This document shows, piece by piece, positions 20,174 through 28,749 of a stretch of DNA of 33,239 nt. The stretch is from NCBI GenBank assembly GCA_002694035.1, contig NZKY01000045.1:45985-79223 (forward strand), written 5' to 3'. Position 1 is the first letter of the stretch, and each line of letters starts with the position of its first letter. The notes under the pieces are model-generated. The model saw only the letters and a program-made list of their open reading frames with translations, had not been told where the DNA came from and searched no databases. This DNA comes from Opitutia bacterium. Its GTDB lineage: Bacteria; Verrucomicrobiota; Verrucomicrobiia; Opitutales; Seribacteraceae. A program made the translations under genes and the position numbers.

Positions 20174-20614
20174 ATGGTTAAAAATATCAAAAAACTCAAA
20201 AAGTTTGGCAGAGCCCTTAAATCTTTAAGAAATGAAAAGGGACTAACCCAACCCGAATTAGCATCTGTAAGTGGAGTTACCACTTCAATTGTTAATGATT
20301 TAGAAAACGGAATACGTACAGCGGGCTCAAAAACAGTCAATAAAATTGCCAAAGGACTTGAATTAAATGATCAAGATCGATTTCGCCTTTTGCTCAACTC
20401 ACTTGAACTTTCAAAAAGAGATTTTGTGATTCCTGATTTTGAAAATTATCCACCTGAGCTCATTAATTTTTTACCTTTTATTCTTAGTAAATTTGGTATC
20501 ACGCCTGAATTAATTAAGGATGTAGATCTCCATACAAAACAAAAGGGGGCTATTGAAATAACAACCAAACAAAACACCAAGTTGAATTTAGAAATCAAAT
20601 TATCACAGCGCTAA
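20174..20614 (+). CDS. XRE-family helix-turn-helix protein
   Basis: FGRALKSLRNEKGLTQPELASVSGVTTSIVNDLENGIRTAGSKTVNKIAKGLEL: HTH_3-like N-terminus; C-terminal part unassigned. Confidence 0.8.
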   Translation: MVKNIKKLKKFGRALKSLRNEKGLTQPELASVSGVTTSIVNDLENGIRTAGSKTVNKIAKGLELNDQDRFRLLLNSLELSKRDFVIPDFENYPPELINFLPFILSKFGITPELIKDVDLHTKQKGAIEITTKQNTKLNLEIKLSQR

Positions 20615-20618
20615 TTAA

Positions 20619-21011
20619 ATGAAACAAGAGAAAGATCAGATTCGTTTAGATCGTTTTCTATGGGCAACCAGACAATTTAAAACTAGATCCCTCTCTTCAG
20701 ATGCTTGCAAAAAAAAATACATTCAGATCAATAATCTACCGGCAAAAGCTTCCAAAATCGTCAAAGAGGGTGATGTTATTACAATAAAAAAACCCTTCAT
20801 AATTAAAAAAATTAAAATATTGAAGACATTAAAGTCGAGAGTCGCGGCAAAATTGCTTCAAGAATTTATCTTGGATTTAACAGCCAAGGAAGATTATGAA
20901 AAAGAAAAAGAATTTTCAAAAAGACACTCAACGCACGGATCTTCTATGATTGGCAGACCAACAAAAAAACAAAGGCGTGATTTGGAAGAGTTTTTTGCAA
21001 AATCGTACTAA
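20619..21011 (+). CDS. S4-domain RNA-binding protein, Hsp15/HslR-like
   Basis: IRLDRFLWATRQFKTRSLSSDACKKKYIQINNLPAKASKIVKEGDVITIKK S4 pattern with C-terminal GRPTKKQRRDLEEF typical of Hsp15. Confidence 0.88.
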   Translation: MKQEKDQIRLDRFLWATRQFKTRSLSSDACKKKYIQINNLPAKASKIVKEGDVITIKKPFIIKKIKILKTLKSRVAAKLLQEFILDLTAKEDYEKEKEFSKRHSTHGSSMIGRPTKKQRRDLEEFFAKSY

Positions 21012-21198
21012 TCTAGATTTACCAATCTGATTCAAATTTGCTTACCTCAACCTTTGAACGTTTCCACTTAATACTTTCAGAGTACACAAATAAATCGACA
21101 ACTCTACTGTTTTAATAAGCTTAAATAGATATGAAAGTGTTCATGCCTTGAAACTAAAATTCACTTGCAACCAATCTTATGCATAGGCATTAAAAAGA

Positions 21199-22881
21199 GT
21201 GATGATTAAGATTATTATTTCTTTTTTACTTCTCGTTTTTATCTGCCTTCATTCATCTTGCGTTCAATCTGGGAATATTGCACCGGTCAAATCGCCGTCA
21301 CCCGAAAAAACCGTTATGTTGCATTGGTTAGACTTGGACGAAAAAGGATTAGTTAGATTAACGGGCAATGAAGGTAACTTAACAAAATCAAGTAAACTTT
21401 TTACTGGTGAAGCCATCGAAACCTTTGAACAAAGCCCGACCAAATCGGTTTCTCAATGGAAAAACGGAAAGAAAAACGGTCAAACAGTTGAGTTCTTCTA
21501 CAATGGTCGAAAACGAAGGTTGATAAACTACACAATGGGTATCAAAGATGGAATAGCTGAAGAATATAGAATCACTGGTGAGTTATTAAGAAGGGAAATA
21601 TACAGAGAAGGTATCCTTCATGGTCCAAAGACCGAGTGGCATCCGAATGGTGCAAAAATATTAGAAGTCCAAATGAAAAATGGAAAACCACACGGTGATG
21701 CCTTGGAGTGGTACCCAGACGGAACTGAAAAATCATCCACAATTTATCGCCATGGTCTCCGAGAGGGCCCTGCATCCGAATGGTACCCTAACGGACAGCG
21801 TAAATTAGGCCTTTTTTATCAAAAGGATAAACAACATGGACAAAGAACCATTTGGTACTCGGATGGACGCAAAAGATTAACTGCCCAATTTGAAGACGAT
21901 TTAATGGAAGGAAATTCTCAGGGGTGGTTCCCCAATGGACAACAACAGTTTGATTATAATTTCAAATCTAATTTGGAACATGGAATTTGCACAGAATGGG
22001 ATTCTGGCGGAAACAAAATTTCTCAAATTCGTTTTGTCGATGGACTTCCTGTTCAAGATTTATTGTCAGGAAAGAAAATTGAACAAAAAGATCTTTCCAA
22101 GAAGCCCACTAAACCTGCCGTTGGGGATAAAATTGAAGTCAATTCGGATTCTTTAAACAAAAATGGTTTAAAAAGTGAGCCTCAAACAACCAACTTACCT
22201 TCAACTGACAAAAATAAAATTTCTACAACTTCTGATAATTCATCATCTGAAGTTGATTCTCCTAAGGATAAGACAACAGTTCAACCCATTGAAAATTCAA
22301 ATGAAGAAAACATTCCCTCTGAACTAGACTCTACTACTACTTCCCCTGCACCACCTACTTTCAACCCTTTTGAGGACGAAACACCTCCAGAATCAGTTAA
22401 TTCGCCAAGCGAAGTAAATTTGCCCGGGGAAAAAGACTCGGTTCCTCCTCCACCGCCCCCGGCATTTAATCCTTTTGGAGATGAACCCCCAGTTCCTCCT
22501 ACTAACTCTGAAAATGAAATCGGTACGCCGTTCGAAGGGGATTCAATTCCACCGCCCCCGGTTCCTCCTCCACCACCTCCAGAATTTAATCCTTTTGAAA
22601 ATACCACTCCTAAAAGACCAAATGATTCTTCGGTTGCTCCCCCTCCTTTTCCTTTAGATGGAGAATCCTCCAGTGAATCACTTTCGAAGGAGAATGCCAC
22701 CTTTGATCCTTTTGCGGCAAATGAACCAAATGCATCCAATGAAAATGTCCCTTTGGGTGATGTTTTTAATACTCCCCCTCCTCCTCCAGTGCCTGCAGAA
22801 AACAATTTTAATAATGTGCCGCCACCGCCGCCACCGCCGCCGACTTTCAACCCTTTTGATTTACCTCCGCCACCTCAATGA
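21199..22881 (+). CDS. Lipoprotein with YwqK/MORN_2-like repeats and a proline-rich FNPF-repeat tail
   Basis: Signal MMIKIIISFLLLVFICLHSSC (lipobox), multiple ~23-aa repeats (HGPKTEWHPNGAKILEVQMKNGKP / HGDALEWYPDGTEKSSTIYRHGLR / EGPASEWYPNGQRKLGLFYQKDKQ / ...), then a low-complexity tail with polyproline and FNPF motifs. Confidence 0.85.
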   Translation: MMIKIIISFLLLVFICLHSSCVQSGNIAPVKSPSPEKTVMLHWLDLDEKGLVRLTGNEGNLTKSSKLFTGEAIETFEQSPTKSVSQWKNGKKNGQTVEFFYNGRKRRLINYTMGIKDGIAEEYRITGELLRREIYREGILHGPKTEWHPNGAKILEVQMKNGKPHGDALEWYPDGTEKSSTIYRHGLREGPASEWYPNGQRKLGLFYQKDKQHGQRTIWYSDGRKRLTAQFEDDLMEGNSQGWFPNGQQQFDYNFKSNLEHGICTEWDSGGNKISQIRFVDGLPVQDLLSGKKIEQKDLSKKPTKPAVGDKIEVNSDSLNKNGLKSEPQTTNLPSTDKNKISTTSDNSSSEVDSPKDKTTVQPIENSNEENIPSELDSTTTSPAPPTFNPFEDETPPESVNSPSEVNLPGEKDSVPPPPPPAFNPFGDEPPVPPTNSENEIGTPFEGDSIPPPPVPPPPPPEFNPFENTTPKRPNDSSVAPPPFPLDGESSSESLSKENATFDPFAANEPNASNENVPLGDVFNTPPPPPVPAENNFNNVPPPPPPPPTFNPFDLPPPPQ

Positions 22882-22910
22882 TTTGGGGTCTGTTGTCAAA
22901 TAAAACAAGG

Positions 22911-22984
22911 TGGCAGCCCGGCAGGGACTCGAACCCCGACTGAGAGTACCAAAAACTCCTGTGCTACCATTACACCACCAGGCT
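22911..22984 (-). tRNA. tRNA-Gln(TTG), CCA encoded
   Basis: Minus strand: agcctggtggtgtaatggtagcacaggagt-ttTTGgt-actctcagtcggggttcgagtccctgccgggctg-cca; cloverleaf pairs, anticodon TTG. Confidence 0.95.
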
Positions 22985-23048
22985 ACTCTATTTAAAATGA
23001 ATACTACTCACCCAAAGTCAAGATTGTTGCTTTAAATTTACAACCATT

Positions 23049-23762
23049 ATGCCTAAAAAATATAAAAGAATTATCCTTAAAATAAGTGGTGAAATTCTTG
23101 GAAACCGTGAAAAGGGTGAACCTATCTATGCTGAGTCACTGGAAAATATTTGCTCAGAAATAAAAGCTGTATCAGATATGGGAATTGAAGTTGGTTTAGT
23201 TGTTGGTGGTGGAAACATTTTCAGAGGTTTACAAGGCAGTGAAAAGGGAATTGACCGTACAACCGGTGACTCAATGGGAATGCTTGCAACTGTTATAAAC
23301 GGTCTTGCTATCATGGACAGACTGGAAAAGATGGGATCTGTAGTTCGTGTGCAAAGTGCAATTCCTATGGATAAACTGGCCGAGCCTTACATACAAAGGC
23401 GTGCGATTAGACATCTTGAACGTGGACGTATCGTGATATTTGTATCCGGAACTGGAAATCCATATTTTTCGACTGACACAACAGCTGCTTTAAGGGCAAG
23501 TGAGATCTCAGCTGAAGTGATTTTAAAAGCTACTAAAGTGGACGGTATTTACGACAAGGACCCACATAAATTTGATAATGCAATAAAGTTCAATGAGCTT
23601 AGCTACATGGATTGTTTGGAGAAAAGACTTTCCGTTATGGACTCAACTGCTTTTTCTCTTTGTATGGATAATGGAATGCCTATATTGGTTTTTGACCTTC
23701 AGCAAAAACAATCTATACGAAAAGCCGTATCAGGAGAAAATATAGGTACAATTGTTAAATAA
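23049..23762 (+). CDS. pyrH: UMP kinase
   Basis: [78 protein letters not shown]. Confidence 0.97.
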   Translation: MPKKYKRIILKISGEILGNREKGEPIYAESLENICSEIKAVSDMGIEVGLVVGGGNIFRGLQGSEKGIDRTTGDSMGMLATVINGLAIMDRLEKMGSVVRVQSAIPMDKLAEPYIQRRAIRHLERGRIVIFVSGTGNPYFSTDTTAALRASEISAEVILKATKVDGIYDKDPHKFDNAIKFNELSYMDCLEKRLSVMDSTAFSLCMDNGMPILVFDLQQKQSIRKAVSGENIGTIVK

Positions 23763-23797
23763 TTTTAACTAAATTCAAAACTAAACTTCTATCAAAA

Positions 23798-24355
23798 ATG
23801 GATACTTCAGAAATCTTTCAGAAAATGGAACAAGACATGAACAAATCGATTGATCATGTTAACCATGAATTTTCATCTCTCCATACAGGAAAAGCAAATT
23901 CCTCCATGGTCGAAAATATATCTGTTGATGTATATGGATCCGCCATGAAACTTCGCGATGTGGCTGCAATTACTACCCCGGATGCTCGAACAATTCAGAT
24001 TCAACCATGGGATAAGTCAACTTGTGGACCTATCGAAAAAGCACTCATTGATGCAAAAATTGGTATCACGCCTCTTATTACTGGTGAAATTATTCGCCTG
24101 CCTATACCTGAATTAAGCGGGGAAAGAAGAGAAGAGTTATGCAAAATGGCTCAAGGGTTTGCTGAAAATGGAAGAATTGGCATTCGGGCTTCAAGAAAAG
24201 AAGCCATGGACGCTTTGAAAGATGCACAAAAAAATGGTCTTCCTGAAGACGATTTAAAGAGAGCAGAAAAAGAGGTACAGAAAAAAACTGATGATGCAGT
24301 TTCTAAAATCAATGACTCGCTTGCAGGCAAGGAAGGCGATTTAAGACAAGTATAA
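23798..24355 (+). CDS. frr: Ribosome recycling factor
   Basis: TGKANSSMVENISVDVYGSAMKLRDVAAITTPDARTIQIQPWDKS; adjacent to pyrH. Confidence 0.97.
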   Translation: MDTSEIFQKMEQDMNKSIDHVNHEFSSLHTGKANSSMVENISVDVYGSAMKLRDVAAITTPDARTIQIQPWDKSTCGPIEKALIDAKIGITPLITGEIIRLPIPELSGERREELCKMAQGFAENGRIGIRASRKEAMDALKDAQKNGLPEDDLKRAEKEVQKKTDDAVSKINDSLAGKEGDLRQV

Positions 24356-24394
24356 AGTCTTTTTCCAACCCAGAATTGGTATTTTAAAACCCTA

Positions 24395-25489
24395 TTGAAA
24401 AGAATAATTATCAAGCTGGGAACGGGTATCCTATCCCAAGGAGAAGGTAAAATCAGAACAGATAGGATGGATAATCTGGCAAATGATATTGCTAAGTTAT
24501 CACAAAATGGAATTAAGTTTGTTATTGTAAGCTCTGGTGCAGTAGGTCTTGGAATGGGGAAACTTGGGCTTTCCGAACGACCAAAGGATTTATCGCTTTT
24601 AAGAGCATGTGCTTCGATCGGACAATGTCAGTTGATGAACGCTTGGAACCAAGCATTTGAAAAGTCAGGTCTTCTTGCTTCACAAGTCCTTCTTACTCGA
24701 GAAGATTTCGAAAATAAAAAAAGGTCTCAAAAAGTTCAAGAAACCCTGGAATCTTTACTTAAGAATAATGTTATTCCAATTGTTAATGAAAATGACTCAG
24801 TTTGTGATGAAGAAATCAAATTAGGGGACAATGATGTATTATCAGCCCTTCTTTCTTCAGTAGGTAATGCAGACTTTCTACTAATCTTGTCCACAGTAAA
24901 AGGTCTTATGACACATCCTAATGCAGGCTTGCTTATTCCATTTGTTGCTGAAATTACTCCATCTATTGAAATCATGGCAAAAGGGACTCAAAGTGCCACC
25001 TCTGTTGGAGGAATGACAACGAAAATAGAGGCTGCAAAAATTGCCACAAAATCCGGCTGTGCAGTATTCATTGCTAGTGGTGAAGAAAAGTCTGAAATTG
25101 CACCGATCATAAATGGAGAAGATCTTCAGGGAACTTTTTTTGCACCTATGGGACTTTCTTTAAGTAACAGAAGAAAATGGCTTCCTTTTTACCCTTCTAG
25201 TAAAGGAATGATTACATTATCGAAAGAGGCATGTAAAAAGATAATGAAGAAAAACTCTTCCCTTTTTGCCAATGGTATTATAACCGCAAATGGCCCTTTC
25301 GAAAAAGCAGATGTCGTTGAAATAAAAGACCCTGAAGGAAAGGCGTTGGCAATTGGCATAATACGCTTCAGTTTATTTGAGCTTCAAGGGATAGTAGGAA
25401 TGGATAACAATGCAATTCTCAATTTATTCCCAGGTAGGAATCGTCCTGAAGTAATTCACAATGATCATATTATCCTATTAAATGATTAA
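24395..25489 (+). CDS. proB: Glutamate 5-kinase with C-terminal PUA-like domain
   Basis: KRIIIKLGTGIL, VSSGAVGLGMGKLGL, QVLLTREDFENKKR, NENDSVCDEEIKLGDNDVLSALLSSVGNADFLLILS; TTG start. Confidence 0.95.
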   Translation: MKRIIIKLGTGILSQGEGKIRTDRMDNLANDIAKLSQNGIKFVIVSSGAVGLGMGKLGLSERPKDLSLLRACASIGQCQLMNAWNQAFEKSGLLASQVLLTREDFENKKRSQKVQETLESLLKNNVIPIVNENDSVCDEEIKLGDNDVLSALLSSVGNADFLLILSTVKGLMTHPNAGLLIPFVAEITPSIEIMAKGTQSATSVGGMTTKIEAAKIATKSGCAVFIASGEEKSEIAPIINGEDLQGTFFAPMGLSLSNRRKWLPFYPSSKGMITLSKEACKKIMKKNSSLFANGIITANGPFEKADVVEIKDPEGKALAIGIIRFSLFELQGIVGMDNNAILNLFPGRNRPEVIHNDHIILLND

Positions 25490-25538
25490 AAATGAAAATA
25501 TCTTCTAGATTAGATCATTTACAAAACAGATAATTCTC

Positions 25539-27647
25539 GTGTACGACTACGAAGATGAAGATGATGATATGTTCGGGGGCACTCCTCAGACGGATAAGAA
25601 AGTCAACATTGACTTTAAAGCTGAGCTTAATGCCGACCAATACGCTGCCGTAACTGCACCTTATGGCCCAGCTCTTGTACTTGCTGGAGCTGGTTCCGGT
25701 AAAACAAGAACTCTCACATACAGGGTAGCATATCTGTTAACTGAGGGAGTTACCCCAGAGGAAATTCTTTTACTGACATTCACAAATAAAGCATCTAAGC
25801 AAATGCTTCAACGAGTCGAGGAATTGACGGGTGTTGGCTCGCATCGTTTTCTTGGTGGTACTTTTCATCATGTCGGTGGACAGATTTTACGCTTATTTGG
25901 AGATTCGATAGGCTTGCAAAGGAACTTTACCATTCTTGATGATGGAGATTCAGATTCCCTACTTTCTGAAATTATTCGAGAGCTAGATCCAGATTTTTTT
26001 AAGTCAAAAGAAAACCCAAAAGCAAAACCAATAAAAGGTTTAATTAGTTATGCAAGAAATGTAATGGTTCCAGTTGAAGATGTGGCAAAGGGACGCTATC
26101 CTTCAAACACTGAACTTCTATCAAAAATTGATGCCTTTACGGTTGAATATCAAAAAGAAAAAATAAATAGAGGGCTTGCAGATTATGATGATCTTTTGGT
26201 TCTTTGGTTGAAGGTATTAGAAGAGAACAAAGAAGCGGCTGAATACTACCAAAACAGATTCTCACATATCTTGGTAGATGAGTATCAAGATGTTAATAGC
26301 CTGCAATCAAGAATCGTGGATAAAATTGGTTCCAATCATCAAATTATGGCTGTTGGTGACGATGCTCAATGTATTTACACATGGAGAGGAGCTGATATTG
26401 ACCAAATTATAGGGTTTCCCCAAAGGCATCAAGGAACGAAAATTTTTAAAATTGAAACCAATTACCGTAGCTCACCTGAAATCTTAAAATTTGCCAATGG
26501 GATTCTAGAAAATCGTAAAACTAATGAAAATTTTACGAAAACCCTAAAGCCTTCAAAACCTCATCAGGATTTACCGATAGTTGTTCCAACCATAGACACC
26601 TACCAGCAAGCTAATTTTATTTTATCCAAAATTGAACAACTATTAGATAACGGTACTAGCTACAATGAAATCGCTATTCTTTATCGTGCTCATTATCATG
26701 CTATGGAATTACAAATTGAGTTGTCCCGAAGGGATATACCATTTGTAATTACTAGTGGTCTAAGATTTTTCGAACAAGCACATGTCAAAGATTTAGTTGC
26801 TCAACTTAGATTTGTAGTAAATCCAAAAGATGTCACTGCCTTTCAACGATTTGCATGCCTTCTTCCTAAAATCGGAGAAAAAACTGCGAGTAAATTACTT
26901 TCCCTTTCGGAAAGGGTTTCTAATGAAAAAAAGATAAATATTTTCAAAGCTTTTACTGAAATTGATGTTTTAAATAAAATACCCAAAGACGCAAAAGAAG
27001 ATTGGGTCGGACTCGCTGAAACATTGCAAAGCGTTCATCAACTCGCTACAATAGCTATACCGTCAAAAGTAGTGGATGAAGCGATTAATGGTTGGTATCA
27101 TGAATATCTCCATACTACTTACGAAAACTGGCCCAGAAGGGAAGAGGATCTTGAAAGCCTTGTGGATTTTGCCAGCAAATATGAAAATCTTGCCGAAATG
27201 TTAACTCAGTTAATCCTCCTGAGTTCAGAATCTGGCGATAGAGTGGTTAGACCAGGAGAAAGTTGCCTACGCCTTTCTACTATTCATCAATCAAAAGGCC
27301 TTGAATATCCACATGTATTTATTATCGGTCTAGCAGACGGATTATTCCCAAACAAAAGAGCAATTGACGGAGAAGGTGATTTAGAGGAAGAAAGAAGACT
27401 CTTTTATGTTGCTTCGACTCGTGCTGAAACATCACTGCATTTAATATATCCCATGCTATCCAGTCAGAATGGTACCCAGATCAGGCTCATGCAAAGTAGA
27501 TTTCTAAAAGAATTACCTCAAACAGGTTATGAAATTTATAATGTTCATTCTCAAAACGCTTTTGGACAGGGTTCCGATTATAGAACAACAAAATGGGATA
27601 ACTTTGGTAAAAGTAGAAGGAATCAGGGATTTAGAAAATTTTATTGA
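25539..27647 (+). CDS. UvrD/PcrA-family ATP-dependent DNA helicase
   Basis: LNADQYAAVTAPYGPALVLAGAGSGKTRTL (Q motif/Walker A), ILVDEYQDVN (Walker B), VGDDAQCIYTWRGA, STIHQSKGLEYPHVFIIGLADGLFP, EEERRLFYVASTRA. GTG start. Confidence 0.93.
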   Translation: MYDYEDEDDDMFGGTPQTDKKVNIDFKAELNADQYAAVTAPYGPALVLAGAGSGKTRTLTYRVAYLLTEGVTPEEILLLTFTNKASKQMLQRVEELTGVGSHRFLGGTFHHVGGQILRLFGDSIGLQRNFTILDDGDSDSLLSEIIRELDPDFFKSKENPKAKPIKGLISYARNVMVPVEDVAKGRYPSNTELLSKIDAFTVEYQKEKINRGLADYDDLLVLWLKVLEENKEAAEYYQNRFSHILVDEYQDVNSLQSRIVDKIGSNHQIMAVGDDAQCIYTWRGADIDQIIGFPQRHQGTKIFKIETNYRSSPEILKFANGILENRKTNENFTKTLKPSKPHQDLPIVVPTIDTYQQANFILSKIEQLLDNGTSYNEIAILYRAHYHAMELQIELSRRDIPFVITSGLRFFEQAHVKDLVAQLRFVVNPKDVTAFQRFACLLPKIGEKTASKLLSLSERVSNEKKINIFKAFTEIDVLNKIPKDAKEDWVGLAETLQSVHQLATIAIPSKVVDEAINGWYHEYLHTTYENWPRREEDLESLVDFASKYENLAEMLTQLILLSSESGDRVVRPGESCLRLSTIHQSKGLEYPHVFIIGLADGLFPNKRAIDGEGDLEEERRLFYVASTRAETSLHLIYPMLSSQNGTQIRLMQSRFLKELPQTGYEIYNVHSQNAFGQGSDYRTTKWDNFGKSRRNQGFRKFY

Positions 27648-27649
27648 AT

Positions 27650-28060
27650 TTAATGATTTAAAGATTTTTCTAATGCACGCCAACAAAGAAGACTGCAGTC
27701 ATGGCGTTCACTAAATCTGATAATTGTTCGATATACTTCCAAATCACCAAATAGGGAAAACTCTGTTCCTTTTAAAACATATTCAGATAGTGAAAAGCAC
27801 AAATTCTTTACTTCCCTAGTAGCCATTCCTTTTACTTCACAACACATAATTGATCCACAGGCTATAGATAAAGCCGAGCCCTGAGATTTGAAGTAAATAT
27901 CTCTTACAATTTGATTATTAATGTTTGCGGTTACTTCGCACCGATTACCGGTTTTTTCACTTATCCAATTTGCTGAATGGGTAAATGAATCCAAAAATTT
28001 TTGACATCTTGGTGAGCGAGCATGCTCTTCGAGAATTTCACGATGTATCGGATCTTCCAA
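27650..28060 (-). CDS. NifU/SufU-like iron-sulfur scaffold homologue
   Basis: ILEEHARSPRC...FKSQGSALSIACGSIMCCEVKGM...RHDCSLLCWRALEKSL aligns by eye with the IscU/SufU fold pattern; TTG start. Confidence 0.7.
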   Translation of the reverse strand: MEDPIHREILEEHARSPRCQKFLDSFTHSANWISEKTGNRCEVTANINNQIVRDIYFKSQGSALSIACGSIMCCEVKGMATREVKNLCFSLSEYVLKGTEFSLFGDLEVYRTIIRFSERHDCSLLCWRALEKSLNH

Positions 28061-28064
28061 AGCA

Positions 28065-28601
28065 TTAAAAGCTATTTTTCCACATCATTGATTCGACAGG
28101 GCGAGGAGTTCTTTGATTATATTTGGCAGAATCTTTGTTGGAATAATCTACCTCTACTTTTCCTTCCACTTTAAAATAAATCAATTGCCCAATTGGCATA
28201 CCGGAATAAACACGAACTGACTGTGATACAGAAATTTCAAGAGTCCAATGATTACAAAATCCCACATCGCCCTTACCTGCTGTAGCATGAATATCAATTC
28301 CCAAACGTCCAACACTCGATTTTCCCTCTAGAAAGGGAACAAACTCTCGCGTCTCAGTATATTCAATAGTAGATCCTAAGTAGGTCTTACCTGGTTGAAG
28401 TACAATACCATCTTCAGGGATTTCAAAATGTTTCACCTCATTGTGCTTTTTTGCATCGATTACTTCATCCGTGTAACATGCTAAATATTTTGATAAATGG
28501 ACATCATAGCTATTTGTACCCAGACAGGATCGGTCGTAAGGTTCAATCACGATATTATTTTGTTTAATCGCTGCCAATATTGAAAGATCAGTTAAAATCA
28601 T
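28065..28601 (-). CDS. dcd: dCTP deaminase
   Basis: MILTDLSILAAIKQNNIVIEPYDRSCLGTNSYDVHLS, LEGKSSVGRLGIDIHATAGKGDVGFCNHWTLEISV, IGQLIYF. Confidence 0.9.
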   Translation of the reverse strand: MILTDLSILAAIKQNNIVIEPYDRSCLGTNSYDVHLSKYLACYTDEVIDAKKHNEVKHFEIPEDGIVLQPGKTYLGSTIEYTETREFVPFLEGKSSVGRLGIDIHATAGKGDVGFCNHWTLEISVSQSVRVYSGMPIGQLIYFKVEGKVEVDYSNKDSAKYNQRTPRPVESMMWKNSF

Positions 28602-28706
28602 ACCACTGAAAATTTGATCGATTAAACCTATTTATAAGTTACCTGTGAAAAAATGATTCATGCAGAGTTCTTTATCCTTTAAGTGAAAAGAAATTAAAGC
28701 ATTTAA

Positions 28707-28745
28707 TATATCCCTTCATTTGAGAGAGAAGGGTTTCAAAACCAT
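28707..28745 (-). terminator. Weak candidate terminator after the Gfo/Idh gene
   Basis: Inverted repeat cccttc-(atttgagaga)-gaaggg just downstream of the minus-strand stop at 28750; poor U-tract. Confidence 0.3.
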
Positions 28746-28749
28746 TGAA

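Noticed and set aside
20174-21011. XRE regulator plus small RNA-binding protein as a toxin-antitoxin pair
   Set aside because: The downstream protein is clearly Hsp15-like (S4 domain, GRPTKKQRRDL), a housekeeping ribosome-rescue-type factor; no toxin signature.
21143-21190. atgcct ... aggcat inverted repeat before the YwqK-like lipoprotein
   Set aside because: Six-bp arms separated by ~36 nt in AT-rich sequence; within chance expectation.
22281-22850. 189-aa minus-strand glycine-rich ORF
   Set aside because: Antisense shadow of the proline-rich tail (CCN codons read as GGN); no independent support.
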